A stretch of DNA of 64,000 nucleotides from Knoellia locipacati (GTDB lineage: Bacteria > Actinomycetota > Actinomycetes > Actinomycetales > Dermatophilaceae): assembly GCF_007992835.1 (NCBI RefSeq), contig NZ_BKBA01000001.1, positions 16,275 through 80,274 of the forward strand, in the 5' to 3' direction. The notes under the pieces were generated by a model, which saw only the letters and a list, made by a program, of their open reading frames with translations, searched no databases and was not told where the DNA came from. Both the position numbers and the translations under genes were made by a program. How positions within the stretch are numbered: position 1 is the first letter of the stretch; every line of letters starts with the position of its first letter. This document shows positions 9,021 through 18,149 of the stretch, one piece after another.

Positions 9021-12000
9021 TTAGCGGTCGCCCTCGGCCTGCTCCAAATCCGCGGGGGCGGACTCGGCTGCGGGGTCGGCCTCGGACAGGGACTCGGCGT
9101 CGGCGCCACGCGGCGGACCCGCCGGGGCGACGACCCGGCCACGCTTGCGGCGCGGTCGGACGACGGGCTCGGCGATGGACGCCGGCTGGGCGACGGCCTG
9201 GACGGGCTCGTCCGCGGCGTCGCTGGTGCCGACCTCGACGATGACCGACGGTGCGCGGTCCGCACGGTCGGCCTGGTCCGCGCGAGCCGTGTCGGCGACG
9301 GGCGCGGCCTCGGGCGTCGGCTCGGACGCAGCGGTCGGAGCCACGTCGGCCTCGACGGCGGTCTCGGGCTCGGTGTCCGGGGCAGAGGACGGGGAGGCCT
9401 GTGACGCCTGCGTGGCGGCGTCGAGGCCGGTGCCGGTGAGGTCGGCGACGTCGTCGTCGGGGTGCTCGCCCGACATCGACTTGATCGCGGCTGCGTGGGC
9501 CGCCGCGGCGATCTGCGCGGCGGTCGGGCCGCTCGGCGTCGAGGGTGCCTGCTCGTCGGCCTCCGGGCGGGAGGGCGCCTGACCGGAGTCGCCGCCCTTG
9601 CCGCGGCGGCGGCCACGGGTCGAGCCGCTGCTCTTGTCGGAGCCGGCCGGTGCACCGCTGCCGTGCGAGTGACCGTGGTCGCCGCCCTGGCCGGAACGGT
9701 CGATGGGCTCGCCCTGGACGATGATGCCGCGGCCCGCGCAGTGCTCGCACTGCTCGGAGAAGACCTCGATGAGCCCGGACCCGACGCGCTTGCGCGTCAT
9801 CTGGACGAGTCCGAGGGAGGTGACCTCGGCGACCTGGTGCTTGGTGCGGTCGCGGCCGAGGCACTCGAGGAGGCGGCGGACGACGAGGTCGCGGTTGGAC
9901 TCGAGCACCATGTCGATGAAGTCGATGACGATGATGCCGCCGATGTCGCGCAGCCGGAGCTGGCGGACGATCTCCTCGGCAGCCTCGATGTTGTTCTTGG
10001 TGACCGTCTCCTCGAGGTTGCCACCCGAGCCGACGAACTTGCCGGTGTTGACGTCGACGACGGTCATCGCCTCGGTGCGGTCGATGACGAGCGAGCCACC
10101 CGAGGGCAGCCAGACCTTGCGGTCCATGGCCTTGGCGATCTGCTCGTCGACGCGGTAGTGCGTGAAGATGTCCTTGTCGGACGTCCAGTGCGTGAGGCGC
10201 TTGGCGAGGTCGGGGGCGACGTCCTCGACGTAGCCGCTCACCTCGGCCCAGGCCTGGTCGCCCGAGACGACGAGCTCGCTGAAGTCCTCGGTGAAGACGT
10301 CGCGGATGACGCGGACCGTGAGGTCGGCCTCGCCGTGCAGCAGGACGGGGGCACCGCCGTTGCTGGCCTTCTTGGAGGCCGCGGCCTTGGCCTTCTTCTG
10401 GATGTTGTCCCAGGCCTTGGTGAGCCGCTCGACGTCGGCGCGCAGCTCCTCCTCGGAGGCACCCTCGGCAGCGGTGCGCACGATGACACCGGCGGAGTCC
10501 GGGACGACCTCCTTGAGGATGGCCTTGAGGCGGGCCCGCTCGGTGTCGGGCAGCTTGCGCGAGATCCCGGTCATCGAGCCCTCGGGCACGTAGACGAGGT
10601 AGCGGCCGGGCAGCGAGATCTGGCTCGTGAGCCGGGCGCCCTTGTGGCCGATCGGGTCCTTAGTCACCTGGACGAGGACGGTGTCGCCCGAGCCCATGGC
10701 GTTCTCGATGCGCTTGGCCTGGTTCTGCTCGAGGCCGGCGGCGTCCCAGTTGACCTCACCGGCGTAGAGCACGGCGTTGCGGCCCTTGCCGATGTCGACG
10801 AAGGCGGCCTCCATCGAGGGCAGGACGTTCTGGACGCGACCGAGGTAGACGTTGCCGGCCATCGACGCGTTGGACTCGCGCGAGACGTAGTGCTCGACGA
10901 GGACGCCGTCCTCGAGGACACCGATCTGGGTCTTGTCGCCCTTGCCGCGAACGGCCATGACGCGCTCGACGGACTCACGACGGGCCAGGAACTCGGCCTC
11001 GGTGATGATCGTGCGGCGGCGACCGGCCTCGCGGCCCTCGCGGCGACGCTGCTTCTTGGCCTCGAGCCGGGTCGAGCCCTTGACGGCGGTGGGCTCGTCG
11101 CGGTCCTTGCGAGGCTCGCGCACCTTGGTCACGGTGCCGGGCGGGTCGTCGCTGTCGCCCGACCCACCGGAGCGGCGGCGACGACGGCGGCGACGGCTCG
11201 AGCCGCCCTCGCCCTGCTCGGAGTCGGCGGAGTCGTCGGCGGGCCCGTGGGAGCCGTCCTGGCCGTCGGCGTCATCGGAGGCGTCGGCGCTGCCGTCGCG
11301 CTGCTCGTCCGACTGCTCGGTCCGGTCGGAGGAGCCACGGCCACGGCGTCCGCGTCCGCCGCGACGACGGCGGCGGCCACCGTCCTGGGCCTCCTCGGCC
11401 GACTCGTCGGTCGTCTCCTCGCGCTCGTCGCGCTCGTCCTGCTCCTCGGCCTGGTCGGCGGGCTCGGCGGCAGCCTTGCCGCCACGTCGCCGGGAGGTCG
11501 CGGTCCTCGCGCTGCGGCCCTTGGTGCTCGGGGCCGTCTCGTCCTCGGCGCTGTCGTCACGGTCGGCACGCTCCGCCACGGGCTCTGGTGCCTCGACGCG
11601 CTCGGCGGGGGCCTGGGCGGGTGAGGTCGCTCGACGACGACGCGGTGCGGCACTCGCGTCCGGCGCCTGGAAGAGCAGGCCGAACGACGGGACGACGGGC
11701 GCCGCGGCGACCTCGTCGGCGGTGGCCGCGTCTGCCACGGTCTCGTCCTCGGTCTCCTCCGGGTCGACCTCTGCCTCGGAGTCGATGACCGCCAGGGGCT
11801 CCGGGATGACCTCGGCCTCGACCGCCGCGGCGGCCTTCCTGGACCTGGTGGCCTTCTTCGCGGTCTTGGCCGGAGCCTTGTCCGCGGCCGTCCCAGCAGC
11901 CGTGTCGGCCTTGTCAGCCTTGTCGGCCTTGCCGGCGGACCTGCCAGCGGCCTTCTTGGCCGACGTGCGCGCGGCCTTCTTGGGCGCGGTCTCGGCGGGA

Positions 12001-12206
12001 GCCTGCTCGGCGGCGCCTGCGTCCGCCGGCTCGTCGGCCGGCGTCGCGTCCGCACCGGGAGCGGCGGCGGGGGCCGTGGCCTTCTTCGCGGCCCGGCGTC
12101 GCTTGGGCGCTGCCTTGGGGGCCGCCTGCGCGTCCTGCTCGCCGGTGAGGTCGAGCGTGGGGTTCTCGCCCTCGGTCGTGCCGGTGGGTTCGTCGTGGGT
12201 TGCCAT
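9021..12206 (-). CDS. rne: Ribonuclease E/G family protein
   Basis: 1061 residues. Endoribonuclease for mRNA decay and rRNA/tRNA processing. Residues 1 to about 390 are low-complexity, rich in Ala, Lys, Asp/Glu and Arg (for example [14 protein letters not shown]), and are probably disordered. The catalytic core (about 395-860) has the S1 part AAFVDIGKGRNAVLYAGEV, the metal-binding acidic residues in TVVDVNTGKF and IVIDFIDM, and the zinc-link CEHCAGRG. The C-terminal region of about 200 residues is again Ala/acidic-rich and ends with an Arg-rich patch. This long-N-terminus arrangement is typical of actinobacterial RNase E. The first gene of the rne-rplU-rpmA block. Confidence 0.95.
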   Translation of the reverse strand: MATHDEPTGTTEGENPTLDLTGEQDAQAAPKAAPKRRRAAKKATAPAAAPGADATPADEPADAGAAEQAPAETAPKKAARTSAKKAAGRSAGKADKADKADTAAGTAADKAPAKTAKKATRSRKAAAAVEAEVIPEPLAVIDSEAEVDPEETEDETVADAATADEVAAAPVVPSFGLLFQAPDASAAPRRRRATSPAQAPAERVEAPEPVAERADRDDSAEDETAPSTKGRSARTATSRRRGGKAAAEPADQAEEQDERDEREETTDESAEEAQDGGRRRRRGGRGRRGRGSSDRTEQSDEQRDGSADASDDADGQDGSHGPADDSADSEQGEGGSSRRRRRRRRSGGSGDSDDPPGTVTKVREPRKDRDEPTAVKGSTRLEAKKQRRREGREAGRRRTIITEAEFLARRESVERVMAVRGKGDKTQIGVLEDGVLVEHYVSRESNASMAGNVYLGRVQNVLPSMEAAFVDIGKGRNAVLYAGEVNWDAAGLEQNQAKRIENAMGSGDTVLVQVTKDPIGHKGARLTSQISLPGRYLVYVPEGSMTGISRKLPDTERARLKAILKEVVPDSAGVIVRTAAEGASEEELRADVERLTKAWDNIQKKAKAAASKKASNGGAPVLLHGEADLTVRVIRDVFTEDFSELVVSGDQAWAEVSGYVEDVAPDLAKRLTHWTSDKDIFTHYRVDEQIAKAMDRKVWLPSGGSLVIDRTEAMTVVDVNTGKFVGSGGNLEETVTKNNIEAAEEIVRQLRLRDIGGIIVIDFIDMVLESNRDLVVRRLLECLGRDRTKHQVAEVTSLGLVQMTRKRVGSGLIEVFSEQCEHCAGRGIIVQGEPIDRSGQGGDHGHSHGSGAPAGSDKSSGSTRGRRRGKGGDSGQAPSRPEADEQAPSTPSGPTAAQIAAAAHAAAIKSMSGEHPDDDVADLTGTGLDAATQASQASPSSAPDTEPETAVEADVAPTAASEPTPEAAPVADTARADQADRADRAPSVIVEVGTSDAADEPVQAVAQPASIAEPVVRPRRKRGRVVAPAGPPRGADAESLSEADPAAESAPADLEQAEGDR

Positions 12207-12381
12207 GGAGGTGGCCCTTCTGGCTCCACGTAGCCGTCAGCCACACCGTCTGGGTGGAACCCGGACCTGCCGGCCCCGTGGGGCTCGGAGTAGCGATCGT
12301 GTGCGGGTGAGTGCCCGACACGGAAGTCGTGTGCTTGCCCCTGGCAGTTCGCGCGGCGAGTGAACTCCGCTGCGGCACCGA

Positions 12382-13131
12382 TCAGGGACCGTTGGCGTCC
12401 TTGTCGGCGGCCAGTGGATCGGCCACCCCGGCAGCTGCGGCGAGCAGCGGGCCCTGAGCCAGTCGTGTCACCAGAGGTGGCACCGGCGGCTCCAGCTCGG
12501 AGACTGCGTGCAGTGCGGTCAGGATGTCATCGGGGCGAACGGACGGTGTGGTGTGCCGAACGACCATCTGCAGTATCGCACACGACGGGTCCTCACCCCC
12601 GGTGGCGACCATGGACACGACGGCCGATCTCACGTCGAAGGTCTTGGGGCCGGTCTTGAACGTCCGGGTCACCTCGGCGAGGTCGGTCGCGAGGAAGCGC
12701 TCGACGGCATACGAGAGGGTCTCGAGGTCGACGCCACGCATCTCGAGGTGCCAGACACTGGCCTCGAGCCGCTCGGCGAGGCTCCCCGGTCCGGCCTCGA
12801 CGACCTCGAGCACGTCGAGGTCCGGAGGGAGTGCGCCGTCGAGGGCGACGCGCACCGCCTCGGCGTCGACGCGCTCGGTCACCGAGATCTCGAAGTACTC
12901 CGCCTCGGACGCTGTGCCGGTCGGGGCGGCGTTGGCGTAGCTGATCTTGGGGTGCGGGTGGAAGCCGGCGGAGAACGCCATCGGCACGCCCGAGCGGCGC
13001 AGCGCCCGCTCGAGGGCGCGCGAGAAGTCGCGGGTCGACGAGAAGCGCAGCCGGCCGCGCTTGGCGTAGCGGATGCGCAGCTTCTGGACCGCGGGCGGCG
13101 GAGGAGGACCTTCGGGGGTGCGACGTGCCAT
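12382..13131 (-). CDS. DUF2344 / TIGR03936 radical-SAM-associated protein
   Basis: 249 residues. The start VQKLRIRYAKRGRLRFSSTR and the segment MAFSAGFHPHPKISYANA are the family signature. Function unproven; the family is nearly always encoded next to the TIGR03960 B12-binding-type radical SAM protein, and the two are sometimes fused. Here that partner is at 18688-20682, about 5.5 kb away on the same strand. The gene lies 175 nt upstream of rne and may be read into it. Confidence 0.85.
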   Translation of the reverse strand: MARRTPEGPPPPPAVQKLRIRYAKRGRLRFSSTRDFSRALERALRRSGVPMAFSAGFHPHPKISYANAAPTGTASEAEYFEISVTERVDAEAVRVALDGALPPDLDVLEVVEAGPGSLAERLEASVWHLEMRGVDLETLSYAVERFLATDLAEVTRTFKTGPKTFDVRSAVVSMVATGGEDPSCAILQMVVRHTTPSVRPDDILTALHAVSELEPPVPPLVTRLAQGPLLAAAAGVADPLAADKDANGP

Positions 13132-13275
13132 GGTCGGGCCAGCCTATTTCAGGCGAAGGACGACGCCGTATGCCGCTCGCTCCCCTTCCGCTCGTCGCTC
13201 CCCCAACCGCGGCGCCCCGGACGCAGAACACCCGGGGCTGGTTTGGTCCGGCGGTCTCCCGTTCCGTACACTTCC

Positions 13276-13398
13276 CACCACGAGGGGAGTACTTCCCAAG
13301 CTCGTGCCGGTCAGTTCGGTCGCCCAGATGGTGGCTTCGGTACGACACCCGCGGCCCGCCGCAGGTGAAGGAGACCTCATGACGTCAACGTCGTGAGG
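13276..13398 (+). promoter_or_regulatory. Probable yybP-ykoY (manganese) riboswitch leader of terC
   Basis: The 5' part carries GGGGAGTACTTCCC (13284-13297) and the 3' part GGTGAAGGAGACCT (13364-13377). The two blocks resemble the conserved AAGGGGAGTAG and GTGAGGxGACCT ends of the yybP-ykoY aptamer, with GC-rich paired segments between them. It is followed by a near-perfect 10-bp hairpin (about 13375-13398) ending 7 nt before the terC start, a plausible expression platform. Established: this riboswitch senses Mn2+ and often controls TerC/Alx-type proteins. The call rests on these blocks and the gene downstream; no covariance search was run. Confidence 0.65.
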
Positions 13399-13405
13399 CC
13401 TTGTC

Positions 13406-14431
13406 ATGATCTCGCTCGTCCCTGCTGCCTCGACCCCCGTGGTCGGCACCCCCACCCTCTGGTTCCTCACCATCGGTGCGGTCCTCGCCCTCTTCGCCGT
13501 GGACTTCCTCGTCACGAGGCGTCCGCACGAGGTGTCGATGCGCGAAGCCGTCGCCTGGTCGGCGTTCTACGTCGCCATTCCCGTCGCCTTCGGTGTCTGG
13601 CTGTGGAACGCCCACGGCAGCCAGACCGGTGTGGAGTACTACACCGGCTACCTCGTCGAGAAGTCGTTGTCGGTCGACAACCTCTTCGTCTTCATGCTCC
13701 TGCTCACCGCGTTCGCGGTGCCGAAGAAGTACCAGCAGCGCGTCCTGCTCATCGGCGTCGCCGGCGCCCTCGTGCTCCGCGGCATCTTCATCGCGCTCGG
13801 GGCCCAGCTCATCTCGTCCTTCTCGTGGGCCTTCCTCCTCTTCGGCGCGATCCTGCTCGTCACCGCGGTCAAGGTGCTGCGTGACGCGCTCTCGCACTCG
13901 GACCAGGCCGTCGACATCTCGTCGCTGCGCACGGTCAAGCTCGTGCGCCGGTTCTGGCCGGTCACCGAGGAGTACCGCGGCACTCGGATGTCGGTCAAGG
14001 AGAACGGCCGACGCATCCTCACCCCGATGGCGCTCGTCGTCATCGCGATCCTCGGGACCGACATCGTCTTCGCGATCGACTCCGTGCCGGCCGTCTACGG
14101 GATCACCGAGGACCCCTACCTCGTCTTCGCGACCAACGCCTTCGCCCTGCTCGGCCTGCGCGCGCTCTACTTCGTCCTCCAGGGCGCGCTGGGCTCGCTC
14201 GTCCACCTCGGGCACGGGCTCGCCGCGATCCTCGCGTTCATCGGCGTCAAGCTCGTCCTGCACTGGGCGCACGACGTCTGGGCCTGGGTCCCGACCGTCC
14301 CGACGCTCGCCTCGCTCGGCGTCATCGTCGCCATCCTCGCGACTGCCGTGACGACGAGCCTCATCGCCTCGCGTCGTCAGGAGGAACGCGACCGGACCGA
14401 GCGCGACGAGGACCGCACCCCGGTGGCGTGA
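13406..14431 (+). CDS. terC: TerC/Alx-family integral membrane protein
   Basis: 341 residues with about nine hydrophobic helices. Conserved acidic intramembrane motifs GYLVEKSLSVDNLFVF and DIVFAIDSVPAVYGIT identify the TerC family. Members take part in manganese efflux and metal loading of exported proteins; older annotation says tellurium resistance. The hydrophilic C-terminal tail is rich in Arg and Asp/Glu. ATG at 13406 has GAGG 8 nt upstream. The upstream riboswitch-like leader supports a Mn-related role rather than tellurite. Confidence 0.92.
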   Translation: MISLVPAASTPVVGTPTLWFLTIGAVLALFAVDFLVTRRPHEVSMREAVAWSAFYVAIPVAFGVWLWNAHGSQTGVEYYTGYLVEKSLSVDNLFVFMLLLTAFAVPKKYQQRVLLIGVAGALVLRGIFIALGAQLISSFSWAFLLFGAILLVTAVKVLRDALSHSDQAVDISSLRTVKLVRRFWPVTEEYRGTRMSVKENGRRILTPMALVVIAILGTDIVFAIDSVPAVYGITEDPYLVFATNAFALLGLRALYFVLQGALGSLVHLGHGLAAILAFIGVKLVLHWAHDVWAWVPTVPTLASLGVIVAILATAVTTSLIASRRQEERDRTERDEDRTPVA

Positions 14432-14448
14432 CGTCCTCCTGACCGGCT

Positions 14449-14478
14449 GGGGCGGACCCGTGGACACGGGTCCGCCCC
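14449..14478. terminator. 14-bp perfect hairpin between convergent genes
   Basis: Positions 14449-14462 pair perfectly with 14465-14478 around a 2-nt loop. It lies between the terC stop and the stop of the convergent WXG-like gene, so it could end transcription from both sides. Confidence 0.75.
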
Positions 14479-14504
14479 CACGGTGTCCTGAGAGGACTCC
14501 TCGA

Positions 14505-15311
14505 TCAGGAGGCGCCGGGTGCGGCCGGCCACACGTCGGTGAAGTACTCGGGCACCGAAACGAACCCCGCCGCCGGTCCGCCGGCCCCGGTGATGCGCAG
14601 CGCCCGGTCGACCTCGGTGTCGAGGGTCGTGAGGGCGCCCTCGCAGGCGGTCATCGCGGTCCAGGGGTGGTTGCCCGCGTCGTCGGTGTCGTGGAGCAGA
14701 CCGCAGCTCCAGCTGCCCTGCGCGCTCACCGACGGCGGGTCGCCCTCCTGACGGGGCGGGGGCGCCGGGGTGTAGTGGGTCAGGCTCGACGCGAGCGTCG
14801 AGAGCGCGGAGGCGACCTGCGAGAAGAACGTCTCGCCGGCGGTCGAGATCGAGGCCGACGCGGTCTTCATGTGGAGGGTGCCGTACTCCGCATACGAGGC
14901 ACCGCTGCGCATCTGCGGGACGACCTCCCGGTACGCGCGGCCCGCCGGGCCCTTCCAGCTGTCGACCGCCGGGAGCTTCTTGGTGTCGACGTCGTCGGAG
15001 GCGTCCGAGGCGTGGCCGGAAGCCGTCTGCCACTTCGTGGACCGCCTGTCGAGGGCGTCGACCCACGCCGAGTCGTCGACGTAGTTCTCGGCCCAGGTGA
15101 CGACCGCGGCCACCTGGTCGCGGTACTCGCCCCACGAGTGGCCCGAGCCTGGGCGGAACCCGTCGATGTAGTGCACGCCCTGCGGGCCGCACGTGTGCAG
15201 GTTGTGGCTGTTGACGTAGGCCATGTACTCGCCGTCGATCGTCGTGCCGTAGGTGCGCAACGTCCCGAGGGCGGTGTTCATCGAGCTCACCGACGCGCTG
15301 ACCGTGCTCAT
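14505..15311 (-). CDS. WXG-type (ESX/type VII-like) secreted helical protein
   Basis: 268 residues. Predicted mostly helical, without a signal peptide or membrane segment. A WKG turn at residues 119-121 (VDSWKGPAGRAYREVV) resembles the WXG motif of type VII secretion substrates, and two cysteines near residue 200 may form a disulfide. ATG 15311 overlaps the TGA of the upstream partner (ATGA), so the two are translationally coupled. No ESX machinery (EccC-type ATPase, mycosin) is present in the window. Export by a type VII system elsewhere in the genome is inference. Confidence 0.6.
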   Translation of the reverse strand: MSTVSASVSSMNTALGTLRTYGTTIDGEYMAYVNSHNLHTCGPQGVHYIDGFRPGSGHSWGEYRDQVAAVVTWAENYVDDSAWVDALDRRSTKWQTASGHASDASDDVDTKKLPAVDSWKGPAGRAYREVVPQMRSGASYAEYGTLHMKTASASISTAGETFFSQVASALSTLASSLTHYTPAPPPRQEGDPPSVSAQGSWSCGLLHDTDDAGNHPWTAMTACEGALTTLDTEVDRALRITGAGGPAAGFVSVPEYFTDVWPAAPGAS

Positions 15312-16270
15312 CGCGACACCCCGTTCACCTCGGCCCGGACCCGCCCCGAGGGCAGGCGGTCGTCGGACACCTCGGTGACCTCGCTGCCCTCGACGTCGAG
15401 GAAGACGAGGTGCGGCTCTCCGTCGCGGACCTCGACCACGGCGTAGTCGGCACCCTCCGGAAGCGCCTGGCTCCACTCGGTGCGCGCCGGCTCGGCCGTC
15501 GGCTCGACCGCGCCGCTGCCGGCGACGACCCGCTCCTGCGAGGGGGCACCGGGCTCGACGAGCTGGGCGCTCGCGACCGGCCGCCCACCCTCGGACTGCC
15601 ACTGCACTCCGGGGCCCCCGGTGTCGGCGTCCTCGTCGACGTAGGTGATCCGGGGCTCGCCGTCGACCATCGTCACGACGATCCGGTCGGCGCGGGCGGG
15701 GATGCGCTCGACATCGCGGCCGTCGACCGCCCTGCCCTCGCCCGGCTCCATGTCGCGCGGCGTCCAGGTCACGTCGCCCGTCTCGGGGTCGACGGTGCGG
15801 TCGAAGGTGATGTCGGGGTCCTTGGGGTCGGTCGGCATCGGGTGGCCGGCGCCGGTGCCCGTGCCCATGAGCTCGGCGTAGTGGTTGCTGCCCTTGCCCC
15901 CGTGGTCGCCACCGGAGGCGCCGCCGTCGCCTCCCGCACCGGTGCCACCACCTCCGCCGCCCCCGCCACCGCCCCCGGCGGTGCGGACGCGCGTGTCGGC
16001 GTCCTTGTCGCTGTCCTTGGTCCGGGTGGTGTTGCTGGTGACGTTGGTCGACGTCGCCCGGAGCCGCGACTCCCCCACCTCGAGCATGTTCCGCACGGCG
16101 AGGTCCGCCGCGGAGTATCTCGCCCCGACGACCGACTGGAAGCCGCCGAAGCTCACGCCGAGCGCCGGCACCGCCTGGTGCGCGCGGCCCAGCGCCTCCG
16201 ACGCCGCACCCCACTGCGTCGCGTCCGCGTCCATGTCGGCCGGGACCACCTGGAACTTCACGTCACCCAT
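15308..16270 (-). CDS. WXG100-like N-terminal domain protein with glycine-rich linker
   Basis: 320 residues. About residues 1-90 form a helical domain of WXG100 size (MGDVKFQVVPADMDADATQW..., with FGGF in the turn). Next comes a charged stretch, a linker of eleven consecutive glycines plus GTGAGGDGGASGG, and a C-terminal half with repeated beta-like segments of the DGEPRITYVD / DGEPHLVFLD type. Start ATG 16270 was chosen because the frame upstream is not protein-like. Operon with the WKG protein downstream. Function unknown; an exported partner pair is the likely reading. Confidence 0.6.
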   Translation of the reverse strand: MGDVKFQVVPADMDADATQWGAASEALGRAHQAVPALGVSFGGFQSVVGARYSAADLAVRNMLEVGESRLRATSTNVTSNTTRTKDSDKDADTRVRTAGGGGGGGGGGGTGAGGDGGASGGDHGGKGSNHYAELMGTGTGAGHPMPTDPKDPDITFDRTVDPETGDVTWTPRDMEPGEGRAVDGRDVERIPARADRIVVTMVDGEPRITYVDEDADTGGPGVQWQSEGGRPVASAQLVEPGAPSQERVVAGSGAVEPTAEPARTEWSQALPEGADYAVVEVRDGEPHLVFLDVEGSEVTEVSDDRLPSGRVRAEVNGVSR

Positions 16271-16389
16271 GGCGTCGCCTCTCTGACTCCTGTGGTCGAC
16301 GTCCCCCGCCGAACCCTCCGGCCCCGACGCTAGGGCACCCCACGCCCCCCGGCCATGGGGAGCACTCCCCCGAACCGCCCACGGACATG

Positions 16390-16426
16390 GGTATGCCGTG
16401 GCACCGGTCGGGTGCCACGGCATACC
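16390..16426. terminator. Perfect 16-bp hairpin carrying two GTATGCCG octamers
   Basis: Positions 16390-16405 pair perfectly with 16411-16426, loop of 5 nt. It begins about 22 nt beyond the stop of the secreted nuclease gene (minus strand), so it is probably its terminator. Both arms contain the genome-typical octamer. Confidence 0.75.
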
Positions 16427-16448
16427 TGTCGTGCGTCGTCGCGGAGGG

Positions 16449-17645
16449 TCAGCGCAGGGTGACGTCCGCCCACACGAGCCGGTGGTCGCTCGTCGGGAAC
16501 GGGAAGACGCCGGTGAGGCGCGAGAGCGGGTCGGCCTGGACCGGCCAGAAGACGCCGGCGTCGCGCACCGAGAAGTGCTTGGACAGCAGGGTGTAGTCGA
16601 CGCGAAGGTTGCCGGGCGCGCTGTCGGAGAAGTCGGCGGTGTCGTACTTCGGGTCGCCGCGGTGGGTGAGGTTGGCGCCGCCCTGGAGATGTGCGGCCTC
16701 GACGGCCCCCGCGGAGGTGGCCTGCGGGTCGACGATCCGCTTGCTGTCGAGCAGCTGGTTGATGGCGTTGTCGTAGGAGTCGCCGTCGAGCGGGTCGGCG
16801 TTGTAGTCGCCGAGGATGACGAAGCGCTCGCTCGGGTTGAGGCCGCCGCGCCCGCCACGGTCGTCGTAGATGTAGCGGCCCTGGCCGGGCGTGACGTAGT
16901 CGGCCCAGAAGCGGATCTCGTCGTGGTTGCGGCGGCCGTTGCGGTCCTCGGGCCCGTCGAAGCTCGGCGGGGTCGGGTGTGCGGCGAGGACGTGGACGGT
17001 GCGCTTGCCGACCGTCACGGGGACGTCCCAGTGCGACTTGCTCGACAGGCGGAAGATGTCCTGCTCGGCCGGCGAGTACCAGTCGGTGGGCAGGACGTTG
17101 CCGGGCATGTCCTTCCAGAGGAAGTGCTGGAAGGTGCGCACCTCGTCGGTCCTGATCGGGTACTTGGACAGGACGACCATGCCGTACTGGCCCGGGAAGA
17201 GACCGAAGCCGAACGCGTCGTCACCACCGCCGACCGTGCCGTCGTTGTTGAGGTCGAAGCCGCTCGGCACACCGGTGTTGACGGGTGCGGTGAAGGCATA
17301 GGGGTAGTCGACGGGGGCAGCCCCGTTGTGACCGACCTCGAGGTAGTTGTCGCGGAACAGGTCCACGGCCCGGCCACCGTCGACGTAGTCGAACTCGTTG
17401 AGCAGGACGACGTCGGGGTTGGCGCGCTGGATGACCTCGGCGACCGCCTTGGCCTGGGCGTTGTCGGGGGTCGACAGATCGGTGACGAGCTGGCCGGCGG
17501 TGTTGCGGTTGAGCGAGAGGTTGTAGGTCGCGACCCGCAGCGACTGCGTCGAGTCGGGCTGGGCGGAGGCGCTGGACGCGGCAGCCAGCGGTCCGACGGC
17601 GAGCAGGGCTGCGGCCCCGATCAGGGCGGCTCGGGCGAGGTTCAT
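16449..17645 (-). CDS. Secreted endonuclease/exonuclease/phosphatase-family protein
   Basis: 398 residues. Signal peptide at residues 1-28 (MNLARAALIGAAALL..., AxA-type cleavage near ASA). The DNase I-like fold shows ATYNLSLNRN, VVLLNEFDYV, ILGDYNADPLDGDS and the C-terminal SDHRLVWADV, which carry the metal-binding Asn, Glu, Asp-x-Asn and catalytic His of the EEP superfamily. The substrate may be nucleic acid or a phosphodiester/lipid; the sequence does not decide. ATG 17645 has a GGAGGAA ribosome-binding site. A hairpin terminator follows the stop. Confidence 0.85.
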   Translation of the reverse strand: MNLARAALIGAAALLAVGPLAAASSASAQPDSTQSLRVATYNLSLNRNTAGQLVTDLSTPDNAQAKAVAEVIQRANPDVVLLNEFDYVDGGRAVDLFRDNYLEVGHNGAAPVDYPYAFTAPVNTGVPSGFDLNNDGTVGGGDDAFGFGLFPGQYGMVVLSKYPIRTDEVRTFQHFLWKDMPGNVLPTDWYSPAEQDIFRLSSKSHWDVPVTVGKRTVHVLAAHPTPPSFDGPEDRNGRRNHDEIRFWADYVTPGQGRYIYDDRGGRGGLNPSERFVILGDYNADPLDGDSYDNAINQLLDSKRIVDPQATSAGAVEAAHLQGGANLTHRGDPKYDTADFSDSAPGNLRVDYTLLSKHFSVRDAGVFWPVQADPLSRLTGVFPFPTSDHRLVWADVTLR

Positions 17646-17685
17646 CGGGTTCCTCCATGAGGGGTCGGCGGTGTCCCCAACCTAG

Positions 17686-18078
17686 TCAGGACCGGGGACC
17701 GACGCCTGTCCGCGCGGCGAACGGCTCATGAACCCGTATGCCGTCCGCCCCTGATCGCGCGCGAGTGCGCGCCCGGGCGCGGGCCTGGTCGCCACGCAGC
17801 GCGATGTCCGAGGAGACGAGGTTGACCGCCAGGGCCAGCCACGTGGCATAGGGGGTGGCGGCCTCGATGGCGGTCGCCGCGGTCGCACCGTCGGTCGACA
17901 CGAGCTGCACGAGGACGAGCACCGCTCCCAGGGCGAGCGCGGTGACCGGGACGAGGGTCACGGCACACAGGCGGGTCCCCCAGCGGCGGGCGAGCCGTCT
18001 CGCGCCGCGGCGGCGCGCCTGCAGCGTGAGGGCCGCGACGACGAGCCACGTGAGCACGAGGACGACGAACCAGGTCAT
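17686..18078 (-). CDS. Small membrane protein, unknown
   Basis: 130 residues from ATG 18078; the open frame upstream is not used because it reads as Arg-rich non-protein sequence. Three hydrophobic segments (about residues 2-22, 38-60, 75-95), the first followed by a strongly basic loop [13 protein letters not shown]. No family recognised. It may be cotranscribed with neither neighbour. An octamer near the 3' end suggests native DNA. Confidence 0.55.
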   Translation of the reverse strand: MTWFVVLVLTWLVVAALTLQARRRGARRLARRWGTRLCAVTLVPVTALALGAVLVLVQLVSTDGATAATAIEAATPYATWLALAVNLVSSDIALRGDQARARARTRARSGADGIRVHEPFAARTGVGPRS

Positions 18079-18149
18079 GACGACCAGACTCGCGGCGGTG
18101 ACGCACGACCGACATCGGGTGCGTCCCCGAACGACCCCTGAGCGGCCCC

